The notes below the pieces were generated by a model that saw nothing but the letters and a program-made list of their open reading frames with translations, searched no databases and was not told the DNA's origin. 64,000 bases of DNA from Conchocele bisecta (lineage: Eukaryota; Mollusca; Bivalvia; Lucinida; Thyasiridae), in assembly GCA_029237695.1 (NCBI GenBank), contig CM055274.1, positions 22,619,505-22,683,504 on the forward strand, written 5' to 3'. How positions within the stretch are numbered: position 1 is the first letter of the stretch; each line of letters starts with the position of its first letter. The position numbers were made by a program, and so were the translations under genes. This document shows positions 44,599 to 55,782 of this stretch, piece by piece.

Positions 44599-45574
44599 TA
44601 GTCTGTTTCGCGAAAGCTGCCCAAATTGTGCAGCCATATAAACAATTGAAAAACATTGTTTTCGATAGTTAAATTAAATGAAAATTTAAAAATGAGCATT
44701 CTTTTTATTTCTTGAAATTTGGTCAAATATTGGTTTTATTACGAAAAATTGATTTCTCTATGGGAATTTAACATGGGGGAAAAGAGATACGAGTGTGGGA
44801 GGAGTAAAAAAACAAAAAAAAATCGAAATCGACTCCAAAACCTGGCTAGATATCTTGGAAATGATCTAAGAAAACAAAAGTTAAATTCTGAAAATCGGTC
44901 CAGTATTTCTGAAATTCTAAAAAATGTCCCCATGTTAAATCCTCATACTCTGTGAAGATGTCTATGGGGATTTAACATGGGGAAATTGTTTTTTCGCAAT
45001 AAAATCAATATTTGACCAAATTTCACGAAATAAAAGGCTCATTCTTAAATTTTCCTTTAATTCTTAAATTTTCCTTTAATTTAATATTATCGAAAAAAAT
45101 ATTGTTTTTTAATTGTTTATATGTTTCCCTCATGTCCATCCTGACGTGGACTTCGCGACTAACCTTGGGTTTGTCGTTTGGCTTAGACTCGCAACCAGCC
45201 AGTCTTGACGTAGTTGTCTTCCTTGACGAACCGTTGCGTGTTGACTCTGGATAAACACACACACAGGTCGCTACACGTGTAGTTTGTGGAAGGTAGGAAT
45301 GTCTGTAATGGGACAGGACAAAGTGCACTAAAGTGCAGCAAGCACACAGGTGAACTTACCAAACAGTAATATGATGTGCACTCAGTACAGTCAGCATGAT
45401 AAATGACCTTCAAAAGACACCCAACTACCCGTGCTATCGGCATTCGGTACACCTCGGCAAAGTAGAGCCGATGTGTATTCCTACGCGGAGCAGACAACTC
45501 GTCAGTAGCGTTAACCCCTGAACATTACATTTATATGGCCTTAAAATTTGGGCAGCTTTTGCGAAACAGACTAT
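44599..45574. repeat. GTCTGTTTC-type long foldback, interrupted
   Basis: The ends GTCTGTTTCGCGAAAGCTGC and GCAGCTTTTGCGAAACAGAC are inverted. The right arm is broken by 45124-45529. Confidence 0.85.
45124..45529. mobile_element. 406-bp insertion with 8-bp duplication, non-repetitive
   Basis: TTTATATG stands on both sides (45116-45123 and 45530-45537). Terminal inverted repeats are not evident. On the minus strand an open stretch ends CTSYYCL next to a GTAAGT, and a CATTACAG acceptor lies 60 bp on, followed by another open stretch. It could be a captured gene fragment or an element with captured exons. I recognise no domain. Confidence 0.5.
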
Positions 45575-45725
45575 AAGTGTGTATTTAATTTAGCAAATTT
45601 CTTAGTGCACTCTCCACGAAGTAGAAAGTAAACAAATAACGTTTCAAATGCACAGTTGGAAAGACTACTCCGTCATACTCTTATGTAATGCAGTGTAATT
45701 ATAGTTATGTACTTAGAACCATATA

Positions 45726-45984
45726 CAGTGGGGTCAGCGTGTAAGTGCACACACGAACGAACACGACAGGTTGGTTCGCTACCCATCCAAAGTGTATGTT
45801 GTGTATGTTGTTACCACTCAGTTGAACGTCTCGCCGAGACGGTTCAACTGAGTGGTAACAACATACACTTTTGATGCGAAATGAGAACAAATGCAGAAAA
45901 ATATTTACATTTGTTTTTATACATGGGTGAGCGTTCCAACCTGTCGTGTTCGTTCGTGTATGCACTTACACGCTGACCCCACTG
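45726..45984. repeat. CAGTGGGGTC family, long form
   Basis: Same orientation as 28639. A small interior duplication (GTGTATGTT twice) and a shortened inner arm. Confidence 0.9.
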
Positions 45985-46493
45985 TATAATAATGAGATAA
46001 AAGCCAACAGTTTTGGCCAGCACATCGGCAGTGGTTGCTGGACGACCTTTTTCATGAAAAAACATTGGGGTGGGGAGGGTGATGGTGTGGGCGAGGTCAT
46101 TACATTGTATTATGAGGGAAGTGGGGGCACATGCAATTTTACAAATATGCATACAAAACAGAGAGAATTTGCAGAAATTCACAAAATGCAGAATACATTA
46201 CCTTATAGCCATCCACGCCACTAGATGTGAACACTTCACCTTCTCTCTGTACAATGCCACTAATCCTTGTATTGGCGGGAAACGATTGTTACGGGGGATT
46301 AAGGTTTACTCGCTAAAATGCAGGTGTGAAAATGAACAGAAATACAATGTGTTGAATAAGTTTCCTCAAAACTTACTCTAAACAGTCATGCAGTTCACTG
46401 CATATAATTGATACTGTGAAAGTGAGTGGAGAAATGGGGCTTATTGCATTTATGGTCAGTCTAGCTCCTGATACATGGTGCATGATCACGTGG

Positions 46494-46885
46494 TTACAAC
46501 AACAACAACGTCGCCCACTCCAAAGTAAATATTCTTTGTTATTTTCCTTAATATGCAACGGATTTTGATGAAATATGGCGCAGCAAACGCGTCTTCATGA
46601 GCTGCATTTGGTGGTCTAGTGAGTTCGGCACAAACGTCTGTCGTTTTTGCGAAGAATCGATTTCCGTGTCGGAGACACGTTGCGAAGAATCGATTTCCGT
46701 GTCGGAGTCGATTCTTCGCAAAAACGACAGAAGTTTGGACGAAAATACAGAGACCACGAAATGCAGCTTAATAAGACGCGTTTGATGCGCTATATTTCAT
46801 CAAAATCCGTTACGTAATAAGGACACTATACAATAATACTTACTTTGAATCGGTACTTGTTGTTGTTGTTGTTAGTACCACGTGA
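46494..46885. repeat. Foldback with ACAACAACAAC termini and CACGTG
   Basis: The ends GATCACGTGGTTACAACAAC and GTTGTTAGTACCACGTGATC are inverted. The arms share TGATGAAATAT and CGTTTTTGCGAAGAATCGAT blocks; the latter is also directly repeated. Confidence 0.85.
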
Positions 46886-47310
46886 TCATACACCTTGTGA
46901 TATATGCCTGGAGAAATGGGCTCAGGACATTTACAGGCAGTTTATTCTTTGATTGCATTTACATTGTGGATCATAATGTGACTTTCGTGTCAAATGTTTG
47001 TTAGAAGCAAAAGTTCACTTGTTTTCGTTTAGTTTACGTTACAGAGGTTTAAAACAATAGGGCGAAGCAATTTCCAAATACATTATGGCCGCCATTCCAA
47101 GATGGCCGCCAACACAAAATAAATAAAACATATATGCTGCAATTTGACTTCCAAAGGTATATATTATACTTGTATACTGACATATACTTAGAACGGCAAC
47201 ACAATGTCGATCATATCATACAATTTGACCAAAATCAATTTCAAAATGGCCGCTTACAAACAAACGATATATACAAAATACGCTGATATGTTTTAACTAT
47301 CGACATCTTA
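46886..47310. other. Stretch without recognised gene
   Basis: Only short motifs such as ATGGCCGCC occur three times (47085-47255). No exon or element boundary is seen. Confidence 0.4.
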
Positions 47311-47628
47311 CAGTGGGGTCAGCGTGTAAGTGCACACACGAACGAACACGACAGGTTGGTTCCAACATGTCGTGTTCGTTCGTGTGTGCACTTACACGAT
47401 GAACCCACTGTAATACATGTATAAAAAAAAATGTAAATATTTTTCTGCATTTTTTCTCATTTCGCATCAAAAGTGTATGTTGTTACCACTCAGTTGAACC
47501 GTCTCGGCGAGACGGTTCAACTGAGTGGTAACAACATACAATTTTGATGTAACAACATACACTTTAGGTGGGTAGCGAACCAACCTGTCGTGTTCGTTCA
47601 TGTGTGCACTTACACGCTGACCCCACTG
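47311..47628. repeat. CAGTGGGGTC family, fused short and long forms
   Basis: A complete 100-bp palindrome (47311-47410) stands where the inner short arm of the long form would be. It is followed by the long-form interior and right arm to 47628. This is a hybrid of the two forms. Confidence 0.85.
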
Positions 47629-47629
47629 T

Positions 47630-48140
47630 ATGGTATGTTTTCCACAATGTATGCATCATTGTTGCTCTATATATTGTGTATTGGATGATCCTTGAAAGAT
47701 ATACATACTTGTACAAGTTTCCTTGATGATGTTGACAACTTTCTACACCATTCTACATCATTTATATATTATTTTACCCATTTTTTGTATTACTTTTGTA
47801 GTGACGTATATATAACTGTGCCAAGAGCTATAATGAACACACTAGAAAGGATAACCTCCTGAAGCAATAAGTAATAAGTTGGCACCAACACGATACACAT
47901 GTGTCAGGTATGTCAGTGTAGAGATAGCTTTGCCAGTTTCCAAGTATGAAAATACATATTATATTGACTAGTGTATAGATATATTTAATGTGTGTAGCAA
48001 AGACAAATAGACATACAATGCAATAAGCCAATTGATAATGATCAAACTTAAATAATATAGTCTATTGTTTCCCGGTTGCTGTAGCAATTGTGCATTCCGT
48101 ATTTGGATCTACCAGGTTTGCATGTACATATCCACATAAA
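47630..48140. other. Stretch without recognised gene
   Basis: AT-rich; no exon, repeat-family or RNA-gene signal is supported. Confidence 0.4.
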
Positions 48141-48144
48141 TTTG

Positions 48145-48725
48145 ATTTGAGTTAATGGTGTTTAATGGCATGTCAACAGCTAATATATTAGGCCAGGTTA
48201 ACGGGGTCGAATCCCATAAGTTACCTTTTGTGATTGGGAGTGTAAATCATCTAGTATCTATAGAATGTTGAGCTAAGTTTTTCGTATGATTTCCATTGAC
48301 TTTACATAGGCACTACACTGTTAATGTAGGTCTTTTTTTTATGGAAGCCCATTTAATGGTTATGGGTAGTCGACATTTTACATAGTTTGTTTGCTGTTTT
48401 CTTTTGTTGTTTTGCTTAGGGGGGTGGGGGGGGGGGGGGGGGTCCCGACATCAGAACGGAATATTTACATCGAGACAAATATATTCAGCACTGACATTAG
48501 AATAACCTGACCTGATTCCAGGTCCATACCACACCAAAGTCTTGGCCCCTTCCCCTAAAATAGGATTACGAATAAACATAATACTCACCTAAGGGGTATA
48601 ACCAGATTCAACTGTCACATACAAAAAGACGTATGTGAGGGTCAAACCAGGTCTCCCGTCGGAATTCCGGTAAGGATGAACACCGATCGTTAAATTACCA
48701 ATCGCATGCTCCCACCTGCCACCAT
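48145..48725 (-). mobile_element. Retroposon (CAACAGCTA type), interrupted
   Basis: The 3' part GTTTAATGGCATGTCAACAG is at 48165-48235. The body resumes after about 200 bp at a G-run with CCCGACATCAGAACGGAATA and runs to about 48725 (CCATACCACACCAAAGTC, CGTTAAATTACC). The G-run at 48421-48442 is unusually long. Confidence 0.75.
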
Positions 48726-48777
48726 GAGGTTTTACATAGCATATCACCACACCCAATGTTCAAATTAGTGTACCTCC

Positions 48778-49240
48778 TGTAGGTTTAACCACACTAAATC
48801 ATCAGATATTCATGCTCGGTGTAGTACGTTAAAAAATAAGCCAGATTTGCTATGCCATAGACACTTGTTGCTTGCAGAAACCAGTCAATTAATACACTAA
48901 TCTACTTCACAGGCATGTTAATTTATCATTTACATCAGTTTCCAGCATATTCTTTGGGATTATGTTGTAAGTCGGATAATGTTTGTCATGTGAGGCGGTT
49001 TCAATTCCAGCCGCTGACTTTTTGCGCCACCACCAGGGTGGTCACAGGAGTTTGAATTTATCTTTCTTAACAATAATTAAACCTATATGTTAATTAGTGT
49101 ATATCCAGAGCAGAATGGCTGCAGGTTATGGGAAAATAGATTCCACAACATCCATACGAAAAACGAAAGTAGCAGAGAATAGAAAAATATGTCATTGGTT
49201 AGTTTATATAGGAACAGTCTTTGGTAGTGGTGAACCTCTA
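48778..49240. repeat. Local duplication, copy A
   Basis: It shares GGTTTAACCACACTAAATCA, AAACCAGTCAATT, AGAATGGCTGCAGGTTATGG and TTGGTTAGTTTATATAGGAA with 50128-50464. Copy A has about 120 bp more in the middle. Confidence 0.85.
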
Positions 49241-49660
49241 ATCATCAATAGGGCTCACATAGTGAATTCAGCTGTCTGGATTTGTTCAGGGATATGAATT
49301 CTTAACTACAGCGAGAAGAATAAGAATTGCACCAACGCACTTGCGGTAAAAGTTTGCGTCACAGAAAATATTGCTCATAAAGCTTCGCTGGACGACATTT
49401 TCTGAACCGCGTACGTAAAAATAGGAAATATCTCTATTACCACTACAGTATTTGCTGACACGTGTCATTTTAGTGCATATAACTAATATTCAGTTGACTT
49501 TTAATGACATTCACCAATTGTTATTCGATATAATTTTCTTTTTATGTTTTCGGCCAAAATCGACATCCGCTGGAAGCCGGATCAAGTAATCAAATATGCC
49601 CGGGTGACACAAACTGGCCAGCCTAGTCTTCCAACATAGCTAACCTCGCGTTATTTTCAC

Positions 49661-49743
49661 ATATCGATGGTCCAGTAACATAAGGTCGTAACTGCTATGC
49701 TAAAGCATAGCAGTTACGACCTTATGTACTAGACCATCGATAT
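49661..49743. repeat. Palindrome (ATATCGATGGTCCAGTA ends)
   Basis: The inverted arms ATATCGATGGTC.AGTA.CATAAG and the central CTATGCTAAAGCATAG give an almost perfect 83-bp palindrome. Confidence 0.85.
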
Positions 49744-50127
49744 ATGATCAATACTCATACACTAGCTTTGTGACGTTTTCTGAGCAATAAAGCCATTTTT
49801 ATGACTGACTGTTCCAAAGGCGGGACCCTTTTCAACAAAAATGTGGTCTGTGACTGTAGAAATGTTAAACACGCTCTTATGTATGCCCAATTCTTCATAT
49901 TAAAACACAGATAGTGAAGTGTTTGTCGCATTATCTCTTGAAAACTTCAAAGCTGTCTATCTGTTCGAGTTGGTGCGAATTGCGACAAGTCAATGGCTGG
50001 AGTTGAACGGTCATTATACGAAAACTACAGGATACCTTGGGCCCAAACTTCCTACTATATCGGGGAATAGGACATTGCTGTGAATAGTGAGCACATTTTC
50101 CAGATATATAAACATAAGTAGTCCTTA

Positions 50128-50464
50128 TAGGTTTAACCACACTAAATCATCAGATAGTCATGCGCGGTGTAGTACAAAGTAATACGTTAACAACAATAAG
50201 CCAGATGTATTATGCCATAGACACTCTTTGCTTGCAGAAACCAGTCAATTGGTGCACTAATCTACTTCACAGGAGATTGAATGTATCTTTCTTACAATAA
50301 TTAAACCTATATTTTAATTAGTGAATATCCAGAGTAGAATGGCTGCAGGTTATGGGAAAATAGGTCCCACAACATCCATACGAAAAATGAAAGTAGCAGA
50401 GAATAGCAAAATGTGTGGTCATTGGTTAGTTTATATAGGAACAATATTTAGTGGTGGTGGACCT
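50128..50464. repeat. Local duplication, copy B
   Basis: Matches 48778-49240. A GTAGCC-ended MITE begins immediately at its right edge. Confidence 0.85.
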
Positions 50465-50727
50465 GTAGCCGATTTTACCAACATTGCTCAGCATACTTAT
50501 CTAGCTAAGTATACTTTGAGGGAGTAATCACTTATTTTTACCGAAATGCATTATTTCATATATAGAACTAACGATATATTTGATGATTACAAGTATGTAG
50601 AATTATTATACTGAATTTGTAGCATTATCACTGTAAAAATAATAACTTTATGCTTAAATTGAAAATTTCTCCCTCAAAGTGTTCTTAGCAAGATAAGTAT
50701 ACTTTGCAATTTGGTGAAATAGGCTAC
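50465..50727. repeat. GTAGCC-ended foldback MITE, centre shortened
   Basis: Ends GTAGCCGATTTTACCAACAT and TTTGGTGAAATAGGCTAC. The central palindrome is reduced to one half. Confidence 0.88.
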
Positions 50728-50812
50728 TGGTCACTTATGATTCTTATCAAACCTAACACGGATCATACGCGGAGTATCACCTATATAAACACATCACTCT
50801 CACAATTTGAAG

Positions 50813-51047
50813 TCCCCCGCAAGGGACGTATGCTTCTTTTTTTATTAATTCGTTCCCACGAAATAACAATTCGTTCCCACGAAATAACAATTAGTTCCCT
50901 CAATTTAACAATTCGTTACCACGTGGGAAAGAATTGTCAATTCGAGGGAAGTTAAATTGAGGGAACGAATTGTTATTTCGTGGGAAAGAATTGTCAATTC
51001 GAGGGAAGTTAAACTGAGGGAACGAATTGTTATTTTGTCCCCTGCTG
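50813..51047. repeat. Foldback with tandem AATTCGTTCCC motifs, copy 1
   Basis: GGGACGTA-like ends. The left arm repeats ATTCGTTCCCACGAAATAAC and the right arm its inverse. A larger copy is at 59769-60124. Confidence 0.82.
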
Positions 51048-51167
51048 GGCTCCGTAGAAGTCAATGTCAATCGGACCATACAGCAGAGTGGGATGGCCCG
51101 GGGCTACACTGGTGACAATGTCAACGAGACCTTTCTCTTTCTCATCTGACCGTGCCAACGTGTTGGC
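51030..51167 (-). CDS. Short open frame abutting a foldback, unrecognised
   Basis: Forty-five codons end in TAA that lies inside the neighbouring repeat. The stretch reads GLVDIVTSVAPGHPTLLYGP, then IDIDFYGAQQ. The composition looks coding and TATGATCAG could be an acceptor. However, part of the DNA (GGCTACACTGGTGACAA) resembles the CTACACTGGTCACAAA repeat, so it may be chance or an exon truncated by insertion. Confidence 0.25.
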   Translation of the reverse strand, partial: ANTLARSDEKEKGLVDIVTSVAPGHPTLLYGPIDIDFYGAQQGTK

Positions 51168-51345
51168 TGATCATAATCTGTAGTTATTATACATACTATA
51201 CAGTGGAATCTCTTTAAACCGGACACCAAGACACCACCTGATATTATTTTTCACGAGTTTCTTGGTAATTTATCTCCGGTGATAATGTCTGTTCGTGATC
51301 GCATAGCACACATCTATGGCTCAGAATGATAAAACGACCTATTTA

Positions 51346-51414
51346 CAGTGAAACCTCTTTAAGCCGGACACGCTGGGGAGCTCCCAGGGTGTCCGGTTTA
51401 GAGAGGTTTCACTG
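51346..51414. repeat. Short CAGTGAAAC-type palindrome, TA flanks
   Basis: CAGTGAAACCTCTTTAAGCC and GGTTTAGAGAGGTTTCACTG around GGGAGCTCCC. A half copy with CAGTGGAATCTC lies at about 51200. Confidence 0.85.
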
Positions 51415-51552
51415 TATTATTTATTTTATCAGACGCGGGCCATTTGCAACCCGCAATTTACCAAGATTGTCAGAAGAAAAAGAATATCAAGGACGCTCGC
51501 CAGTTGCGAGTCAAGACTCATAGGTGGGGCGAATGTTAACAAATATGAACAC

Positions 51553-51786
51553 ATTTGTGGCTGTGACTGGAGAAATGTGGCTTATGAAATGTGTGACCAG
51601 TGTAGCTCATGATCAAATGGAACACTCCGGTAGCCTGATAGCCATCTATATTGCTGGTTAGAAGCTGGATGGGTGTTTCATTGATGGAATGGCGAACAGT
51701 TAAGATCCTGATCGGATGCACAGGCTGATCTGGATTTTCACTGGTCGCAAAAACCAATCAGCCGCAGTTCTCAAGTCACGGCCACA
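51553..51786. repeat. TGTGGCTGTGACTGGAG foldback
   Basis: TTTGTGGCTGTGACTGGAGA and TCAAGTCACGGCCACA-like ends are inverted, with GACCAGTGTAGC and CACTGGTCGC inside. Confidence 0.7.
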
Positions 51787-52459
51787 TTTCATGAAGGATG
51801 ACTAAACAAACAGATATTTTAAGACATTTATTTCGTGCTAAGTTCTATTTTGATGCACTAACAGTTCTCGTGTGTCAGTGACTGGATGTCCCATGTAAAG
51901 TGTATGAACATCTAATAATAAAACCGACTAATAAAAAAATAGCGACGGTCATAAATAAACGATATGAATGTGATCAGTAAGTCATTATGCAGATACTGCT
52001 ATCAATAACAAGAGTGAAGGTCACAATATACGCCCGTCGAGGCACGGCCAGTTAACAAGGAGAGATAACTCACTGACAATTAATAGGGTTCTTGCCATGA
52101 TAAACATGTATATTGAATTTGGTCACAATCTGTCAAAATAAATAGGCTTCTTCGTCTTGCCGTGATAAACATGTATACCAAATTTGGTTACGAGCGGTGA
52201 AGTAGAACTTGAGTTATCGCGTGGACAAGGATACAGAGTGCGAAAAATAAAAATGGCCTCCAAGGGGAGATAAGTCATCAGGAATTTTTTCAAAATCAAT
52301 AGGTTTCTACATCTTGCCGTGATTTTACATGGGCACAAGAAGGGTTCAGCAACCTTAAACAGACGAGCTGACTAATCCGACGCTATACATGCCATGCACG
52401 TCGTAACACGCCGTTTCGCACCCGTTGATAATGAATCGGGGCTTCTAACCCTTTTAACA

Positions 52460-52600
52460 CTACATATCTCTTTAGCAGTGTTTGCAAACAGTGTAGATCC
52501 AGATGAGCCGGCTCATAAGAAGTTGTCTCATCAGGATCTACACATTTTGCGAGTAATTTTCGCATTTTTTTTAGAAAAACAACACCTTTTTCTTACAAAT
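52460..52600. repeat. Small foldback (GTGTAGATCCAGATGAGCC)
   Basis: AAACAGTGTAGATCCAGATG and GTCTCATCAGGATCTACAC arms. Related to 1049-1260 and 14159-14404. Confidence 0.6.
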
Positions 52601-52819
52601 AAACTAGCCTGATTGATTTGGTCCTCAAATTAAAGGTGCATGCCCACTCTGACAGTAGGCACAACAAATGTTCTTTATAGGAATTAAATAATTGTATACT
52701 TGTGTCACTATTCCACCAGTTCTGAAAAATACGAGTGCCCGCTATACAGATATAATCATTTAATAATATTTATTTGACTGATAGTGACTCGCGGTGGTAT
52801 CAGGGTATTTTCATGTGCG

Positions 52820-53270
52820 AATGAGGCATGTTGTTTTTGTTTAATTATGTATACTACATGTAATTATATGCGTCACATGAAAAAAAATATTTTCGACAGA
52901 TTATAAAGTATGATCATTGCACATCAAAACTTAAATACAGATACTAAATAGTAATGTCTTAACCTTTTAAGGAAAGACGGTTATTGCCGCTGATATAAGT
53001 GTGGAAATTTACGTCTGATATAAAATGTATAATAATGCCAATCAATACGTGGGGTAATGGTGAATTAATGTTTATTTTGCCAGAAAATGTCTCAGATGAT
53101 ATCTATGATATAAAGAACATTTTGTGCCGACTGAGTGGGCATGTGCCTTTAACATATACCATATAACTGATACAGCTTACACAATTACATAGCTCGCATT
53201 ATGTCCGTATGGATAGGTCAAAAACTAGATTGGAACAGTGTGAACATAGCCCGATATCGGGCTGCGTTGA
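52820..53270. other. Stretch without recognised gene
   Basis: No exon or family repeat recognised before the hAT-like element. A weak inverted pair with GTGCCCACTC/GAGTGGGCATGTGCC lies between about 52640 and 53150, so an old foldback is possible. Confidence 0.4.
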
Positions 53271-53271
53271 T

Positions 53272-53464
53272 CACAGGTGGAAGACTCGGACCTATGACAC
53301 GAAAAAATGCCTATTTAAAAATCCCATTACCCCACCCACTTGGTCTCGCACAGTACCATCTTCTATATAGAAGATGGTACTGTACGAGACCAAGTGGGTG
53401 AGGTAATGGGATTTTTTTAATAGGCATTTCTTTTGGTGTCATAGGTCCGCGTCTTCCACATGTG
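53272..53464. mobile_element. hAT-like palindromic MITE, 8-bp target duplication
   Basis: Second copy of 5939-6137: CACAGGTGGAAGACTCGGAC and TCTTCCACATGTG ends. Exact GCGTTGAT duplications lie at 53264-53271 and 53465-53472. Confidence 0.9.
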
Positions 53465-53528
53465 GCGTTGATCACAAATCATGGGTATTTTTCTCATGTC
53501 GCATCGCATAGTTTCAGGTAATTATTGC

Positions 53529-53620
53529 TGCGAACAGTAACTCTTGAAAAATCTGCTCCCGTACCGTCCACAGCAACTACGGACGGTACGGTGGTAGATT
53601 GCAAGAGTTACTGTTCGCAC
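53529..53620. repeat. Palindrome (TGCGAACAGTAACTCTTG ends)
   Basis: Inverted TGCGAACAGTAACTCTTG arms with CCGTACCGTC near the centre. Same family as 17013-17104. Confidence 0.82.
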
Positions 53621-53639
53621 TAGGGTAACGAATGCTTGA

Positions 53640-53816
53640 TGGACCAATTCCTCTAAGGAGATTCAGCGTCTACTAAAAGAACTACCGCAGAAGGGCGAAG
53701 CTATGATGGGTCGAGTCCTTTTTTTCATACGAGACACAGTCATGGATACTCTTGGCCCTGTTGGTATTTGTGCAAGTGCCGATGAAGATCTAAAGGAATT
53801 CATTGGTCTAAACTAA
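53640..53816 (+). CDS. Unrecognised 58-codon open frame, possible exon or gene relic
   Basis: The frame follows a TGA and ends in TAA. It includes EIQRLLKELPQKGEAMMGR, VLFFIRDTVMDTLGPVGI and SADEDLKEFIGL. It is amphipathic and unlike the repeat-coded frames nearby. No start codon or clear acceptor is placed. CCTCTAAG or GAGATTCAG could serve as an acceptor. It could be a terminal exon or a transposon relic. Confidence 0.35.
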   Translation, partial: WTNSSKEIQRLLKELPQKGEAMMGRVLFFIRDTVMDTLGPVGICASADEDLKEFIGLN

Positions 53817-54179
53817 CTTCGTCACCATGTGAGTTCAGGACAGACACATTAACTCTTTGCATGCTAGCGGTGAAAATATCCGCCAAACAAATTAGGAGTA
53901 TATTATTTATTTCTCTCTGTAAATATGTCTTGGAATTTCATTAGAATTGAGTCCTCAGTACTCAATTCTAATGAAATTACAAGACATATTCATGGAAATT
54001 TACGGGGAGAAATACAAACAAAATATGATGAATTTTTGTCCGCTAGTTTTGAACTATTTATAGCCCACAAGTTTCCCAGCATGCAAATAGTTAACATGTA
54101 TTATTCGTTGTTAAATGTTAGTAGAACTACTTGAGCAAATTTGACATCGACGGTATCAGCACATTCACGATTGGTAAAG

Positions 54180-54600
54180 GACAACTTGCTTGTGTATGTC
54201 AGCTTCTACCCACAGGTGTATGGAACGCCAAATCTACATAAACTCAAACAAATATTGCTTGCTCTAAATAATTAGAGCTAGCATTACATATTTAGAGCTA
54301 GCTCCAAATCATTTAAAGAACTCTCTAAGTCATTTGGAGCTTGCTCTAAATAGTTAATGATAGCTTTCGTTATTTAGAGCTAGCAATAGTTATTTGAGTT
54401 TATGTAGATTTGACGTTACATACACCTGTGGGTATAAAATAATTAATGCTAGCTCTAAATAGGTAATGCTAGCTCTAAATGATTTATAGGTCTTCAAATG
54501 ATTTTGAGCTAGCTCTAAATATTTAATGCTAGCTCTAATACTTTAAGTTAGCAATAATTATTTAGAGCTAGCAATACTTATTTGTGTTTATGCAGATTTG
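54180..54600. repeat. Foldback filled with self-complementary GCTCTAAAT..ATTTAGAGC units
   Basis: Inverted flanks (CCACAGGTGTATG..CCAAATCTACATAAACTC and its inverse) enclose runs of AGCTCTAAATATTTAGAGCT-like palindromes. A second partial round follows to about 54600. It has the same architecture as 17566-17890 with a different motif. Confidence 0.8.
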
Positions 54601-55164
54601 GAGTTTGCGTATTTGGCGTGGGTAACGCGTGGCATGGATGGTAAAATGGCGAACAAAAAACAAACTAATTATGTTTAGAAACCAGCAGAAAGTCATAACA
54701 ATACAATTTAGAGCTCCAAATAAGGTGCGTATTGGCGTATTTTACGCATTTTATTTTGGCAGAATACTTATTGATTATCAAAAGTGGGAGTACAAATTAT
54801 CCATTATTTAGATACAAAACTTATCCGGAGCAATGACAATAATCATGAAAAAAAAAAATCACCTCTAAAGACCTTTTTTTTTCGTGTCAATCTTCAGTTC
54901 TATGACTTTCTGCGGTGAATTTTGTACCATTTTGCCATCCCTGGCACCCTTTATTCACCTGTGCTTCTACAAACTTCTTCCCGTATGAATTTTTGTAGGC
55001 ACCGGTATTATCTCCCTTATCGCGTAGTCGTTTTTGGCCGATATCCATTTAAAAAATTAGCCATATTTAATGTGAATGATGGCGAAGAATGGCTATGCGA
55101 TTATGGTGTAATTCAAGATCTGGCCTCAGTATCTACGACAGCAGATATCCCGGGATATATTTAA

Positions 55165-55420
55165 GACACGCCATGTGATTTTGTACCTTCGGATATCTGT
55201 GTAATTTCCAGAAATGCGTTTACACAATTTACAATATTTTCCGTAAATGGCGTCAAAAGTTGACAAAATTGCAGAGTACATGCGGAATGTACTCTGAAAA
55301 TTGTGTCAACTTTTGACTAAATTTATGAAAAATATTGTAAATTTTGTAAACATATTTAATTAAATTACGTAGATGTCCGAAGGTACAAAATCATATGGCA
55401 TGTCTCATTTATAGTATGCT
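55165..55420. repeat. Foldback (GCCATGTGATTTTGTACCTTC ends)
   Basis: GACACGCCATGTGATTTTGT and ACAAAATCATATGGCATGTC are inverted; inner ATTGTGTCAACTTTTGAC arms and a GTACAT.GTACTC centre. Confidence 0.8.
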
Positions 55421-55782
55421 ATATCTCGGGGTATCTACGTTCTTTTGCATCACTATTGTTGCCGTAGATGCCGAGATATAAAATGAAATATTGGTTGATG
55501 TGGGTCTAAAGCACGTGCCTGTGGCGTCATTTGCCCTGCGTGACATCTGTACAAAACGACACATATATAAACCAAATGCACACATATAAATAGCGTATTC
55601 TTTGTCTGTAGTCTGTCTGTGTTACCGATGTGGCTTGCATTTATATATTCTTACCTGAAACAAGAAAAAACAACAGAATTAAGACTTGAACTACGATCTG
55701 ATATAATCAAACATAGTGTTCAATACAAATCAATTTATTCATTTAAAGCCACACTCGTGACACACAAGGTAGAAACAAACAT

